Below are positions 4,866 through 10,822 of a stretch of DNA of 16,681 bases, piece after piece (within the stretch, counting starts at the first letter, position 1; every line of letters begins with the position of its first letter). Position numbers and translations under genes: made by a program. The notes below the pieces were generated by a model. The model made no database searches and was not told where the DNA came from. It was given only the letters and a program-made list of their open reading frames with translations. The stretch is from contig JANOSH010000007.1 of the NCBI GenBank assembly GCA_031415695.1, positions 1-16,681 of the forward strand, given 5' to 3'. The DNA comes from JANOSH01 sp031415695. GTDB taxonomy: Bacteria > Actinomycetota > Acidimicrobiia > Acidimicrobiales > Ilumatobacteraceae.

Positions 4866-5972
4866 CTAGAATGGCATGTCGTCTTCGACTGCCTGTTTAA
4901 ACGGTTCGTCTTCGACGGCCGTGTCTTCTTCGACAGCCTCGGACGGCTTTTCGACGTCACGCCAGCCCGCGTCAACCAGCTGCTCACGCACTCCTGGTGC
5001 TGCGGCATCATCGTTGTCCTCGAGCAACTTCAGGACGCGGGCCCAGGAGCCTACGGTCAACTCGATCGAGATCTCTTCCGCATCGCGGATCCCGTAGTTC
5101 AGATTCTCGCGCAGCGTCACGAAGCGCGAACTGATGCCTGAGTAGCCGAGCGACGACCGCCAGACATGTGACACAGTCGGCTTCTTGTCGTCCCAGTCGA
5201 AGGTCCCCTCGTAGGTGTCGGCTGACTTCTGCACCACCTTGTCAATGATCGACTCGACGTTGCAGGCGAGCAAGCTCTTCTTGATCTGCATCGAGTCGTA
5301 GAAGGAGTACATAGACGTCCGATCCTCGGTGAGGGTCACGTCTTTCATCTCGTAGGTGAACAGCGACGGCTTGCGCAGGTCGGTGACACGCATACCACGG
5401 TAGAACAGGTACTTGCTCGCGCCTTCGTAGATGCGGCAGATCGAGTCCTCATGCAGCAGCTGCTTGCCTGCGAGGAAGATCTCGTCCAAGGCGCCATAAG
5501 CCGCCTCGAACTGCGGGCAGTCAACCACGATGACCGTCCGGTCGGACGAGATCATGTCCTGCAGGTGATTCTCGAGCCAGACAGGATCTGTCTTGAACGA
5601 GCGCGGGTTCTGCTCGTCGCGGCAGTTGGCCTCGAGTTCGCGGACAGCCATCCACGGGAGCCAGTGCTTGCCGAGCTCCGTCGTGAAGGGCAGCTCCTCG
5701 TAGGACCAGCGTGTCAGGATCCCACGCCTGCGCTTCATGCGAACGCGCGCGAACGTCTGCCCGCGGAAGTCCTCTTCCTTCGTGTAGAAGACATACTCCT
5801 CAAGGCCACGGAACAGCGTGACCGTGCCGCCCAGCCGCAAGATGATCGCAACTGAGTTCTTGAGGCCCGTCCCGAACTTGCCGATGGGGTTGGTGGAGCC
5901 TGGCTTCGCGGACATCCCGAAGGTGGTGAAGGCTGCGATGGGCACCACGCCGTCGTTCTGGAAGATGATCAT
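4866..5972 (-). CDS. GHKL/HSP90-type ATPase-like protein with SSB-like C-terminal tip
   Basis: 368 aa. The N-terminal region (FQNDGVVPIAAFTTFG, then NPIGKFGTGLKNS at about residues 28-40) has the glycine-rich ATP-lid pattern of GHKL (gyrase, HSP90, histidine kinase, MutL) ATPases: G31, F33, G34, G36. The canonical Asn box and DxGxG are not obvious, so the fold call is moderate. The body (60-330) is unknown. The last 40 residues form an acidic, disordered-looking tail rich in Glu/Asp that ends AVEDDMPF. This closely resembles the conserved acidic tip of bacterial SSB (DDDIPF in E. coli). The start at 5972 overlaps the upstream stop as ATGA. It probably acts on DNA or with replication/repair partners. 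Confidence 0.75.
   Translation of the reverse strand: MIIFQNDGVVPIAAFTTFGMSAKPGSTNPIGKFGTGLKNSVAIILRLGGTVTLFRGLEEYVFYTKEEDFRGQTFARVRMKRRRGILTRWSYEELPFTTELGKHWLPWMAVRELEANCRDEQNPRSFKTDPVWLENHLQDMISSDRTVIVVDCPQFEAAYGALDEIFLAGKQLLHEDSICRIYEGASKYLFYRGMRVTDLRKPSLFTYEMKDVTLTEDRTSMYSFYDSMQIKKSLLACNVESIIDKVVQKSADTYEGTFDWDDKKPTVSHVWRSSLGYSGISSRFVTLRENLNYGIRDAEEISIELTVGSWARVLKLLEDNDDAAAPGVREQLVDAGWRDVEKPSEAVEEDTAVEDEPFKQAVEDDMPF
4895..4902. repeat. GTTTAAAC octamer, copy 2
   Basis: Lies in the PFKQ codons of the acidic tail of the GHKL-like ATPase. Confidence 0.8.
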
Positions 5973-6460
5973 GATGCTACCTCGAACGCGAGCGGCATGA
6001 AGACGGTGTCCACGACCATCTTGTCCTTGACGAAGATCGAGCAGCCCTTCCCGAGCGTGCCGAACAGGCCATAGGACTTCCAGTCGCATGGCTTGCCGTC
6101 GCGGACGATGCCTGAGTCGCAAGCATAGGGCGACTTCGACACGCCCGAACAGGCTGGGCAGCGGAAACCTGCTGTGCCGACAGCCTCGCGCAAAGCTTCC
6201 TGGGTCTCAAAGACGCGGACGCCTGCGTCGATGCGGGGCTGCTTCGCGTCCTGGTAGAAGTTCATGTACCAGTAGTCGCGCTGCTTCTCCCACGCGTTCA
6301 GTATGTCTGACGCGTCGAGGCCTGTCATGTCCGCGTAGTGTTGCGCGCGTTCGACGATCCAGGCAAGCTTGCCTTCGTAGTCGTGTCCGTTGCCCCACTT
6401 CGTCGCGTTGCGGTCGATCCCCGACCGGATCCGCTTGTAGCCCTCGGATTCAGTGATCAT
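5969..6460 (-). CDS. Hypothetical protein with C-terminal zinc-binding region
   Basis: 163 aa. The helical N-terminal half (MITESEGYKRIRSGID to about 90) contains HDYEGKLAWIVERAQHYAD and EKQRDYWYMNFYQDAK. The C-terminal half has CPAC at 101-104 and cysteines at 114 and 125 (YACDSG, KPCDW), a likely zinc site. The ATG at 6460 is joined to the upstream stop as TGATG, with GAGGGG 8 bases before it. I do not recognise a named family. It sits directly before the GHKL-like ATPase gene and is coupled to it, so the two may work together. Confidence 0.8.
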   Translation of the reverse strand: MITESEGYKRIRSGIDRNATKWGNGHDYEGKLAWIVERAQHYADMTGLDASDILNAWEKQRDYWYMNFYQDAKQPRIDAGVRVFETQEALREAVGTAGFRCPACSGVSKSPYACDSGIVRDGKPCDWKSYGLFGTLGKGCSIFVKDKMVVDTVFMPLAFEVAS

Positions 6461-6840
6461 CAGCAGCCCCTCGTTGTGATCGGATGAGTAATCGGGCCGC
6501 GAACCCACAGGCTCCACGACGCGCGACCGTTGAGCAGCCGGTCGATCCGGTGCTCGTAGTCGTGAGTGATGCGCCCGAACCGTCCCGGGAACCAGGTGCG
6601 CAGTTCGACGCGCTCAGACATCGGTAGTCGCACCTCCTCGACGTAACCACCCCACAGGATCAGCCGGTAGGCGACCCCGTAGTGGGTGTGGAAGCATCCA
6701 GGATCATCGGCGCCCGTGAACTTGTGCAGCCCGCACGTCCACCCGCGCAAGCCGAACCACTCGAACCCGTCGAACACCTTGCGGCCTTCGGGCGTGAAGA
6801 TCGAGTAGTCAGCCTTGCCTTCAGACCTTTTCCGTGACAT
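6460..6840 (-). CDS. Cupin-like metal-binding protein
   Basis: 126 aa. The segment GCFHTHYGVAYRLILWGGYVEEV (H51, H53) followed by FPGRFGRITHDYEHRIDRL (H93, H97) and ASWSLWVRGP has the layout of small cupin proteins: an HxH motif, a GGY-E strand pair, a PG turn, a second histidine, then a final beta strand. Cupins hold a metal and may be enzymes or sugar/nucleotide binders, so the activity is open. I chose the ATG at 6840 with GGAGG 6 bases upstream. It lies 20 bases inside the end of the previous gene. Confidence 0.75.
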   Translation of the reverse strand: MSRKRSEGKADYSIFTPEGRKVFDGFEWFGLRGWTCGLHKFTGADDPGCFHTHYGVAYRLILWGGYVEEVRLPMSERVELRTWFPGRFGRITHDYEHRIDRLLNGRASWSLWVRGPITHPITTRGC

Positions 6841-7168
6841 GGCCAACCTCCGTCTGCTGCTCAACGAGTGACAGCAACTGGTGCTGATGATACTGCAGCA
6901 CCTTCGGGTCGCGGATCGTCGGCACGCAGATAGCGAAGCCAGCGAACTGGTGCATCAACTCGTCTCCCACGACGACGAAGGTCGGGCGGTTGCCCTTCGC
7001 GTCCTTGACGTCACGGGCTGCACAGGTGCGACCGACAGGCAGGTGACCTGTTTCCTTGCACCACGCCCAGTACTTGACCTGCTGCGCGTTCTTCGGGTCG
7101 ATCTTTGTCCAGGTGCCTTCGCCGCGGAACTCGCCCGGACCTGCTATGCGAATGAAGTAGTTGTCCAT
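6821..7168 (-). CDS. Hypothetical protein
   Basis: 115 aa, starting MDNYFIRIAGPGEFRGEGTW. The ATG is joined to the upstream stop as TAATG, with GGGG 5 bases before it. The N-terminal half has short strands, the middle (GNRPTFVVVGDELMHQFAGFAICVP) is hydrophobic, and the end is helical and glutamine-rich (LQYHQHQLLSLVEQQTEV). No catalytic motif is clear and no family is recognised. Confidence 0.75.
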   Translation of the reverse strand: MDNYFIRIAGPGEFRGEGTWTKIDPKNAQQVKYWAWCKETGHLPVGRTCAARDVKDAKGNRPTFVVVGDELMHQFAGFAICVPTIRDPKVLQYHQHQLLSLVEQQTEVGHVTEKV

Positions 7169-7308
7169 TACATCCCCTGGTTCGATTGCGGACGGCCAGC
7201 CTTGACCCAGTCGACGTTCCACTGAACGGCCTGGACGACGAACTGGTGATCCTTCACATCTGGCTCGCGCCCGACGACTGCCACTGTCTTACCGAACATG
7301 ATCAGCAT
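7168..7308 (-). CDS. Hypothetical very small protein
   Basis: 46 aa (MLIMFGKTVAVVGREPDVKD to the end) if the ATG at 7308 is used, which overlaps the stop of the HTH gene by 7 bases. An alternative ATG three codons in (7299) lies 2 bases after that stop. Neither has a strong ribosome binding site, so expression would depend on coupling. It has one helix-like C-terminal stretch (FVVQAVQWNVDWVKAG). The gene is supported mainly by its exact fit between two genes. Confidence 0.6.
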   Translation of the reverse strand: MLIMFGKTVAVVGREPDVKDHQFVVQAVQWNVDWVKAGRPQSNQGM

Positions 7309-7562
7309 ACCGGCAACCCGAGATCGCGCAGTTCGTCGAGTCGGACGGCCTGGCGCTTGAAGGCGGTGTCGTTCCAGTTCGGGCGACGGTGGCGGACAAG
7401 CCTGCGCGTCCACTGGCGATGCAAGCACATCTTGAACACTCGAACGGGGTGAAGCTCGGTCGCATCAGCGATCTCGTCCACCGTCACGTTCCACTCGCGC
7501 TGGGATGCGAACTGCCAGATCCTGAAAGAATCAGCCATTGCCTTTATCTGTCTCTTTTCCAC
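7302..7562 (-). CDS. Helix-turn-helix DNA-binding protein, candidate regulator
   Basis: 86 aa. Residues about 27-52 (VTVDEIADATELHPVRVFKM, then CLHRQW) form a helix-turn-helix with a basic wing after it (TRRLVRHRRPNW). The GTG at 7562 is chosen because GGAGG lies 5 bases upstream; the ATG eight codons in has only a weak site. It is the first gene after a promoter that carries a form of the TATAA/TTATA dyad, so it is a natural candidate for an autoregulated factor that binds the similar dyads at the other promoters. Its HTH matches MerR/sigma-like wHTH proteins only loosely. Confidence 0.75.
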   Translation of the reverse strand: MEKRQIKAMADSFRIWQFASQREWNVTVDEIADATELHPVRVFKMCLHRQWTRRLVRHRRPNWNDTAFKRQAVRLDELRDLGLPVC

Positions 7563-7577
7563 CGTGACCTCCGTTGC

Positions 7578-7593
7578 TTATCACTCGCTTATA
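7578..7593. promoter_or_regulatory. Operator-like dyad at the HTH promoter
   Basis: TTATCACTCGCTTATA is an imperfect dyad of TTAT and TATA(A) half sites over the -10 and start. It shares the run ACTCGCTTATA with the minus strand of the helicase promoter, which indicates a common binding site. Confidence 0.5.
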
Positions 7594-7616
7594 GACGCCG
7601 CACCGCACGGTACCAA
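7588..7616 (-). promoter_or_regulatory. Sigma70-like promoter for the HTH gene
   Basis: Minus strand: TTGGTA at 7616-7611, 17-base spacer, TATAAG at 7593-7588. The -35 again has the CGGTTG context. The leader is short (about 20 bases) and ends in AACGGAGG before the GTG. Confidence 0.6.
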
Positions 7617-7624
7617 CCGCGAAC

Positions 7625-8137
7625 TTAGGTCTCAGCCGCGATGGCAAGGCAATCGAGGCACTGCCACGGGTTCGCGCCTTCCTCACTCGAGTAGACGTAG
7701 GACTTCGGGTCGCCGCACTTGTCGCACTTCGGGCGCGGGTCGAACTCGTACTCCTGAGTGCACTTGTGGAACCAGTAGGACTTGAACCGAAGGCCGCGCT
7801 GCACCTGGAAGGTGTCGATTGCAGCCCGGATCAGCTTCTGCAGGTCCTGCTCGTCCTTCTTCGACAGCTCAAAGATCGGATCACCGTCCTCGCTCGTGTA
7901 GTCGTCGGTCTTGCCGTCGGCCAGCTCCTCCATCCACTCGTCCACGTCGAAGAAGTCAGACAGCTTCAGGACGTGAGTGTGGCAGTAGGCAATCGTGTAG
8001 ACCTGATCTGGGTCGTCGCCCGCAGCCTCGGCCTCAGCTTCCTCCTTCGTGTCGAACCCGCCGCGGTAGTACTCGCCCCCGTCGGTCGAGTAGTACCAAA
8101 GGGCTTGCAGATCGAACGGCCCGAGTTTCTTCGTCAT
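7625..8137 (-). CDS. Hypothetical acidic protein with C-terminal zinc ribbon
   Basis: 170 aa. The first 110 residues are acidic (KEEAEAEAAGDDPDQ, DVDEWMEELADGKTDD). The C-terminal region has CDKC at 138-141 and CLDC at 160-163, a four-cysteine zinc ribbon. The start MTKKLGPFDL at 8137 overlaps the nuclease stop as ATGA. It is the last gene of the unit that starts at the helicase promoter, directly before the next promoter. A nucleic-acid or polymerase contact is possible for the ribbon, but nothing identifies the role. Confidence 0.8.
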   Translation of the reverse strand: MTKKLGPFDLQALWYYSTDGGEYYRGGFDTKEEAEAEAAGDDPDQVYTIAYCHTHVLKLSDFFDVDEWMEELADGKTDDYTSEDGDPIFELSKKDEQDLQKLIRAAIDTFQVQRGLRFKSYWFHKCTQEYEFDPRPKCDKCGDPKSYVYSSEEGANPWQCLDCLAIAAET

Positions 8138-8556
8138 GACGTCCTCGCTACAAGATATTCCACGAGCAGTTTCGCGGAGGTGAATGATGGTTGCTGGAGG
8201 AAGATGTCCTTGCGAACGCCCTCCTTGAGCCAGTTGAACTTGTCCTCGAACAGGTACCAGCCACCGTCGCGAACGCGAACCCACCAGAACGACAGGCCAC
8301 CGGCCTTGCGCCTTGCAGTCAGCCAGTTGCATTGATGGATCAGTCGATCCTCGCCCTTGTTCCCGAAGCGGACGAGTGTGTCCGCCTTCACGGGCAGGTC
8401 CTTGAGGAACTTGCCCTCGAGCCAAAGCTCCCGCCCGTTTAAACAGGCATTGGTGTCTGGGATCCCCGGACTGAGTTTGTCCTCGAACCGTTGAACATGC
8501 GCGCCCGCGGCCTGCAGGTGTGATCGCAGCGTCTGCGTTGCCGTTGTCTCGCTCAT
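8134..8556 (-). CDS. VRR-NUC-like PD-(D/E)xK nuclease
   Basis: 140 aa. The core is GIPD (residues 31-34), then ELWLEGK (E47, K49) and Q75 in HQCNWLTA, the order of catalytic and structural residues in VRR-NUC and related Holliday-junction-resolvase-fold nucleases. E25 in the first helix (RFEDKLSPG) may join the site. The length fits stand-alone phage members. Such enzymes cut branched or flapped DNA with magnesium and are often found with phage helicases. The ATG at 8556 overlaps the upstream stop as ATGA. With the helicase and the DEDDh exonuclease in the same unit, a role in recombination or processing of replication intermediates is likely. Confidence 0.8.
   Translation of the reverse strand: MSETTATQTLRSHLQAAGAHVQRFEDKLSPGIPDTNACLNGRELWLEGKFLKDLPVKADTLVRFGNKGEDRLIHQCNWLTARRKAGGLSFWWVRVRDGGWYLFEDKFNWLKEGVRKDIFLQQPSFTSAKLLVEYLVARTS
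8437..8444. repeat. GTTTAAAC octamer, copy 3
   Basis: Lies in the Cys-Leu-Asn codons (TGT TTA AAC) of the VRR-NUC-like gene, a different reading frame from copies 1 and 4. It uses TTA for leucine, normally rare in DNA of this GC content. Confidence 0.8.
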
Positions 8557-8834
8557 GACAGGCGCTCCTCGATCTGCTTCATCTCGTTCTCGATGGCCGT
8601 CTGCACCCGTCGGCGACCATCCTCGTTCCAGTCGCCGAACATGAGTTCCCGGACGACATGCGCAGCCTCAGAATGGAAGTTGACGGCCGACGCACCGAAC
8701 CCGACGGTCGCCTTGATGTCCGAGCCGTACTCACGAAGGTACTTGAGCACATTCTCGAGCAGTTCGTAGCGCTTCAGTTCTTTCTCCTGCGCCTCGATCC
8801 GACGCGCAAGGTCGCGCAGCTTAATGTTCTGCAC
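8553..8834 (-). CDS. Hypothetical coiled-coil protein
   Basis: 93 aa. The start is a GTG (VQNIKLRDLARRI) with GGAGG 8 bases upstream, overlapping the previous gene by 14 bases. Residues 5-40 (LRDLARRIEAQEKELKRYEL and on to the LLENVLKYL stretch) form a helical heptad pattern, and the C-terminus is helical again (RRRVQTAIENEMKQIEERLS). It follows another coiled-coil gene, so the two products may pair. No function known. Confidence 0.75.
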   Translation of the reverse strand: MQNIKLRDLARRIEAQEKELKRYELLENVLKYLREYGSDIKATVGFGASAVNFHSEAAHVVRELMFGDWNEDGRRRVQTAIENEMKQIEERLS

Positions 8835-9366
8835 AGCACGGCCCTCCCTCGTCCTTAGGTGCGAGCCAGTCACGCAGCGACCGCGGATTGATGCGGGTCG
8901 GTGCGCCCGTGCCCACATGCCCTGCGACTTTGAGCTCCGCGAGCACGACCTCGCTGGCTGCGAGATTGCTCGTGACGTCCGCAGCCTCCGCCCGTGCCTT
9001 TGCTGTCTCGAGCCGTGCTCGCGCGAGTTCGAGGTCTTTCAGGCGCAGCGCAGCCTTGAGCCCTTCGATCATGGGCGCCTGCCGCGCGACGATGCTCGCG
9101 AAGTGCGCAGCTTCCTCGAGCTCCTTCTCGAGACGGATCAGCTGAGTCCCCTGCTCGTTGATGGTCGCAGTCGTTGACTTCGCAAGTTCGTAGGACCAGC
9201 GTGCGACGTCGCGCGACCGCGACTCGACGTCAATCGGGCGGACGCGACCTTCCCAGACCTTGTCTGTGATCAGTCCCCAGCCTTCCTCCCGGTAGCGCGC
9301 GTCCAAGTCGTTGTCGCGCTGTTCCTTCGTCGTCGTGTCCGCCCGCGTGTTGTCACCGTGCTGCAT
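8821..9366 (-). CDS. Hypothetical long coiled-coil protein
   Basis: 181 aa, using the ATG at 9366 (MQHGDNTRADTTTKEQRDND). A TTG 11 codons upstream is less likely. Residues about 55-150 are almost all helical with heptad-like leucine and alanine spacing (NEQGTQLIRLEKELEEA, LKAALRLKDLELARARLE, AKARAEAADV). A short charged tail ends GGPCCAEH. This is typical of phage scaffold, linker or nuclease-partner subunits, but no specific family is clear. It overlaps the exonuclease gene by 14 bases. Confidence 0.75.
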   Translation of the reverse strand: MQHGDNTRADTTTKEQRDNDLDARYREEGWGLITDKVWEGRVRPIDVESRSRDVARWSYELAKSTTATINEQGTQLIRLEKELEEAAHFASIVARQAPMIEGLKAALRLKDLELARARLETAKARAEAADVTSNLAASEVVLAELKVAGHVGTGAPTRINPRSLRDWLAPKDEGGPCCAEH

Positions 9367-9934
9367 GATCAGGTCCCGCCGCTGAAAGTCCCATGGCAAG
9401 GCAGATAATCTCGCCCTGCATCTGCGCGTCCGCGAGGGCGTTGTGAGCGCCTTCCCACTTAGCCGTCGCCTCCTTCGTGGCGATCAGCAGGTCCTCGTGA
9501 CCTGACCAAGTGATGATCTCCTCGAGCGTGCGGATGTCCCGCCACTTCCGGTAATTCACCGGACGCTCGACCTTCGCCGAGTCAGCCATGCTGTCCAGGA
9601 TAGCCGCGTCGAACTGCGGGCCCTTGCAGTAGACGCCCGGGAAGCCGTGAAAGTCGAGCCAGGAGTAGAGCTTCGACACGACCTCACGGATCGACGGGCC
9701 GTCACCTTCACCGAAAGTCGACTGCTGAACCTTGCGGTCCTGCTCGAACCAGAAGCGCAGCGTGCCTTCCGTGATCGAGCGCCCGGCGTCGATCTGCTGC
9801 TGGATGTTGACGCGAGAGTAGAACGCGCCCTCCTGCTGCACCCCGTCAGGCGTGACGACGCAAGCGCCGATGCTCAGGACGACGGCGTCCGAGTTCGTGC
9901 CGAGCGTCTCGATGTCCAAGGATATTGCTTTCAC
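9353..9934 (-). CDS. DEDDh 3'-5' exonuclease
   Basis: 193 aa, read from a GTG at 9934 that overlaps the upstream stop as GTGA and has GGAG 7 bases before it. The catalytic residues of a DEDDh exonuclease are present in order: D7 and E9 in SLDIET, D109 in KGPQFDAAIL, and H164 and D169 in AHNALADA. The arrangement and size resemble phage exonucleases of the T4 DexA / Rv2179c-like type that degrade DNA or RNA from the 3' end. It lacks a polymerase domain, so it may act as a stand-alone proofreader or host-DNA degrading enzyme. It shares a unit with a helicase and a nuclease. Confidence 0.88.
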   Translation of the reverse strand: MKAISLDIETLGTNSDAVVLSIGACVVTPDGVQQEGAFYSRVNIQQQIDAGRSITEGTLRFWFEQDRKVQQSTFGEGDGPSIREVVSKLYSWLDFHGFPGVYCKGPQFDAAILDSMADSAKVERPVNYRKWRDIRTLEEIITWSGHEDLLIATKEATAKWEGAHNALADAQMQGEIICLAMGLSAAGPDHAAR

Positions 9935-10095
9935 GACGTCACTCCAAAGTAGATTGCGACGATGATCGCCGCGCCAAAGATGAGCATGGCGAGCCATGCA
10001 GGAAAGGCAAGCCGGTCTGACCAGCTGGCCTTCGGTGGGTTGACTGCCTTCTGCAGTCGCTGCATGGCCAAGCGCTCGGCCGTCTTGTTGTCCAT
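9931..10095 (-). CDS. Small single-span membrane protein
   Basis: 54 aa. The N-terminus MDNKTAERLAMQRLQKAVNP is basic and helical, and residues about 33-51 (LAFPAWLAMLIFGAAIIVAIYF) form one membrane helix close to the C-terminus. The ATG at 10095 is joined to the upstream stop as TGATG, with AGGAGG 5 bases before it. It follows another membrane protein gene. A holin/antiholin role is conceivable but nothing nearby supports lysis. Confidence 0.75.
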   Translation of the reverse strand: MDNKTAERLAMQRLQKAVNPPKASWSDRLAFPAWLAMLIFGAAIIVAIYFGVTS

Positions 10096-10322
10096 CAGTA
10101 CCTCCTGACAATGATCCACGCGACAGCCGCGAGGATGAGAAAGGCCAGCCCGAGAGGGGCAAACCCAGAAAGTGAGCAGAGCAGCGACAGCGCGAACGAG
10201 TGCGCGCGAAGCTTCCGCCAGCGAGCGCAGCGCTGCTGCGCGCGTTCCATGCGGTCGATCTCATCCTGACCTACGAGGCGGGGAAACACAGACGAGGCCT
10301 TAGACGGGCGCTGCTGAGGCAT
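10095..10322 (-). CDS. Small membrane protein
   Basis: 75 aa. A basic N-terminal half (MPQQRPSKASS to RRRAQQR-like RMERAQQRCARWRKLR) precedes a hydrophobic C-terminal region (SFALSLLCSLSGFAPLGLAF, then LILAAVAWIIV) that could form one long or two short membrane helices, ending RRY. AGGAG lies 7 bases before the ATG at 10322, inside the end of the upstream gene (23-base overlap). Function unknown. It forms a pair with the next membrane gene. Confidence 0.75.
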   Translation of the reverse strand: MPQQRPSKASSVFPRLVGQDEIDRMERAQQRCARWRKLRAHSFALSLLCSLSGFAPLGLAFLILAAVAWIIVRRY

Positions 10323-10626
10323 GACTAAGCTCCTTCACTGCAGGATGACCGACGAGCCACCGACCGCCGCCAAGGAGGACGATGTGGGGCTCGAGCACAG
10401 CCATAGGACCCTCGCGGTAAGCCTTCTTGATCTGCACCGTTACCACAGGCACGTCGCGCAGGACAGCCTGAGTGCTCATCTCATACGAGATGGGTGCCGG
10501 CTGCGGGACAGTGAACCGGTAGACGTGGTCGAAGCCGTGGGCGCCCCAGCCCCTCAGCCACGCGTCGGGGACGATGAAGGCCGGGGCGAGGTGTTCCGCG
10601 TCCGGGTGGACCCAAAGCTTAGCCAT
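10300..10626 (-). CDS. Hypothetical protein
   Basis: 108 aa, starting MAKLWVHPDAEHLAPAFIVP. GAGGAG lies 7 bases upstream, and the start is 8 bases inside the end of the previous gene. The protein appears beta-rich (FDHVYRFTVPQPAPISYEMS, VPVVTVQIKKAY, PHIVLLGGGRWLVGHPAVKE). I do not recognise a family or a catalytic motif. Confidence 0.75.
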   Translation of the reverse strand: MAKLWVHPDAEHLAPAFIVPDAWLRGWGAHGFDHVYRFTVPQPAPISYEMSTQAVLRDVPVVTVQIKKAYREGPMAVLEPHIVLLGGGRWLVGHPAVKELSHASAAPV

Positions 10627-10822
10627 GTCGCAGCTCCTCGTGCTTGCGGATCTCGCGCTTGCAGGCTGACAACGTGTTCTGCTTCGCGCGATGATCGGAC
10701 GGTGTGGATGCCGCGATGACCACGGCTCCCGTTGCTGCGTGGACGAGCCGGATATGCCGGGCCGTGGGTGCAGCCTCCCAACCAGGAAGCTGCTTCATGA
10801 GTTCGCGAAGGTCCTTGCTCAT
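10619..10822 (-). CDS. HicA-fold-like small protein
   Basis: 67 aa. The order helix (SKDLRELMKQL), G-W, strand with histidine (ARHIRLVH, H23), strand (GAVVIAAS), TPSDHRAKQNTLSACKREIR helix resembles HicA mRNA interferases and a family of phage proteins of the same dsRBD-like fold that carry a TPSDHRA.KN motif. HicA toxins use a histidine in the second strand. No HicB partner lies next to it, so it is more likely a solitary phage relative than a toxin-antitoxin pair. AGGGAAAGCA with GGAGG precedes the ATG at 10822, which overlaps the helicase stop as ATGA. Confidence 0.7.
   Translation of the reverse strand: MSKDLRELMKQLPGWEAAPTARHIRLVHAATGAVVIAASTPSDHRAKQNTLSACKREIRKHEELRHG

Noticed and set aside
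4122..5141. Long plus-strand open frame of about 340 codons
   Set aside because: It lies opposite several supported minus-strand genes (zinc proteins, lipoprotein, ATPase), has no good start and is rich in Arg/Pro as antisense frames are.
9931..10322. Holin/antiholin pair
   Set aside because: Two small membrane proteins are adjacent, but no endolysin or spanin is near and the genes are in a DNA-processing unit.
10619..10822. HicA/HicB toxin-antitoxin system
   Set aside because: The fold pattern is HicA-like, but no HicB partner is next to it and phage relatives of this type occur alone.
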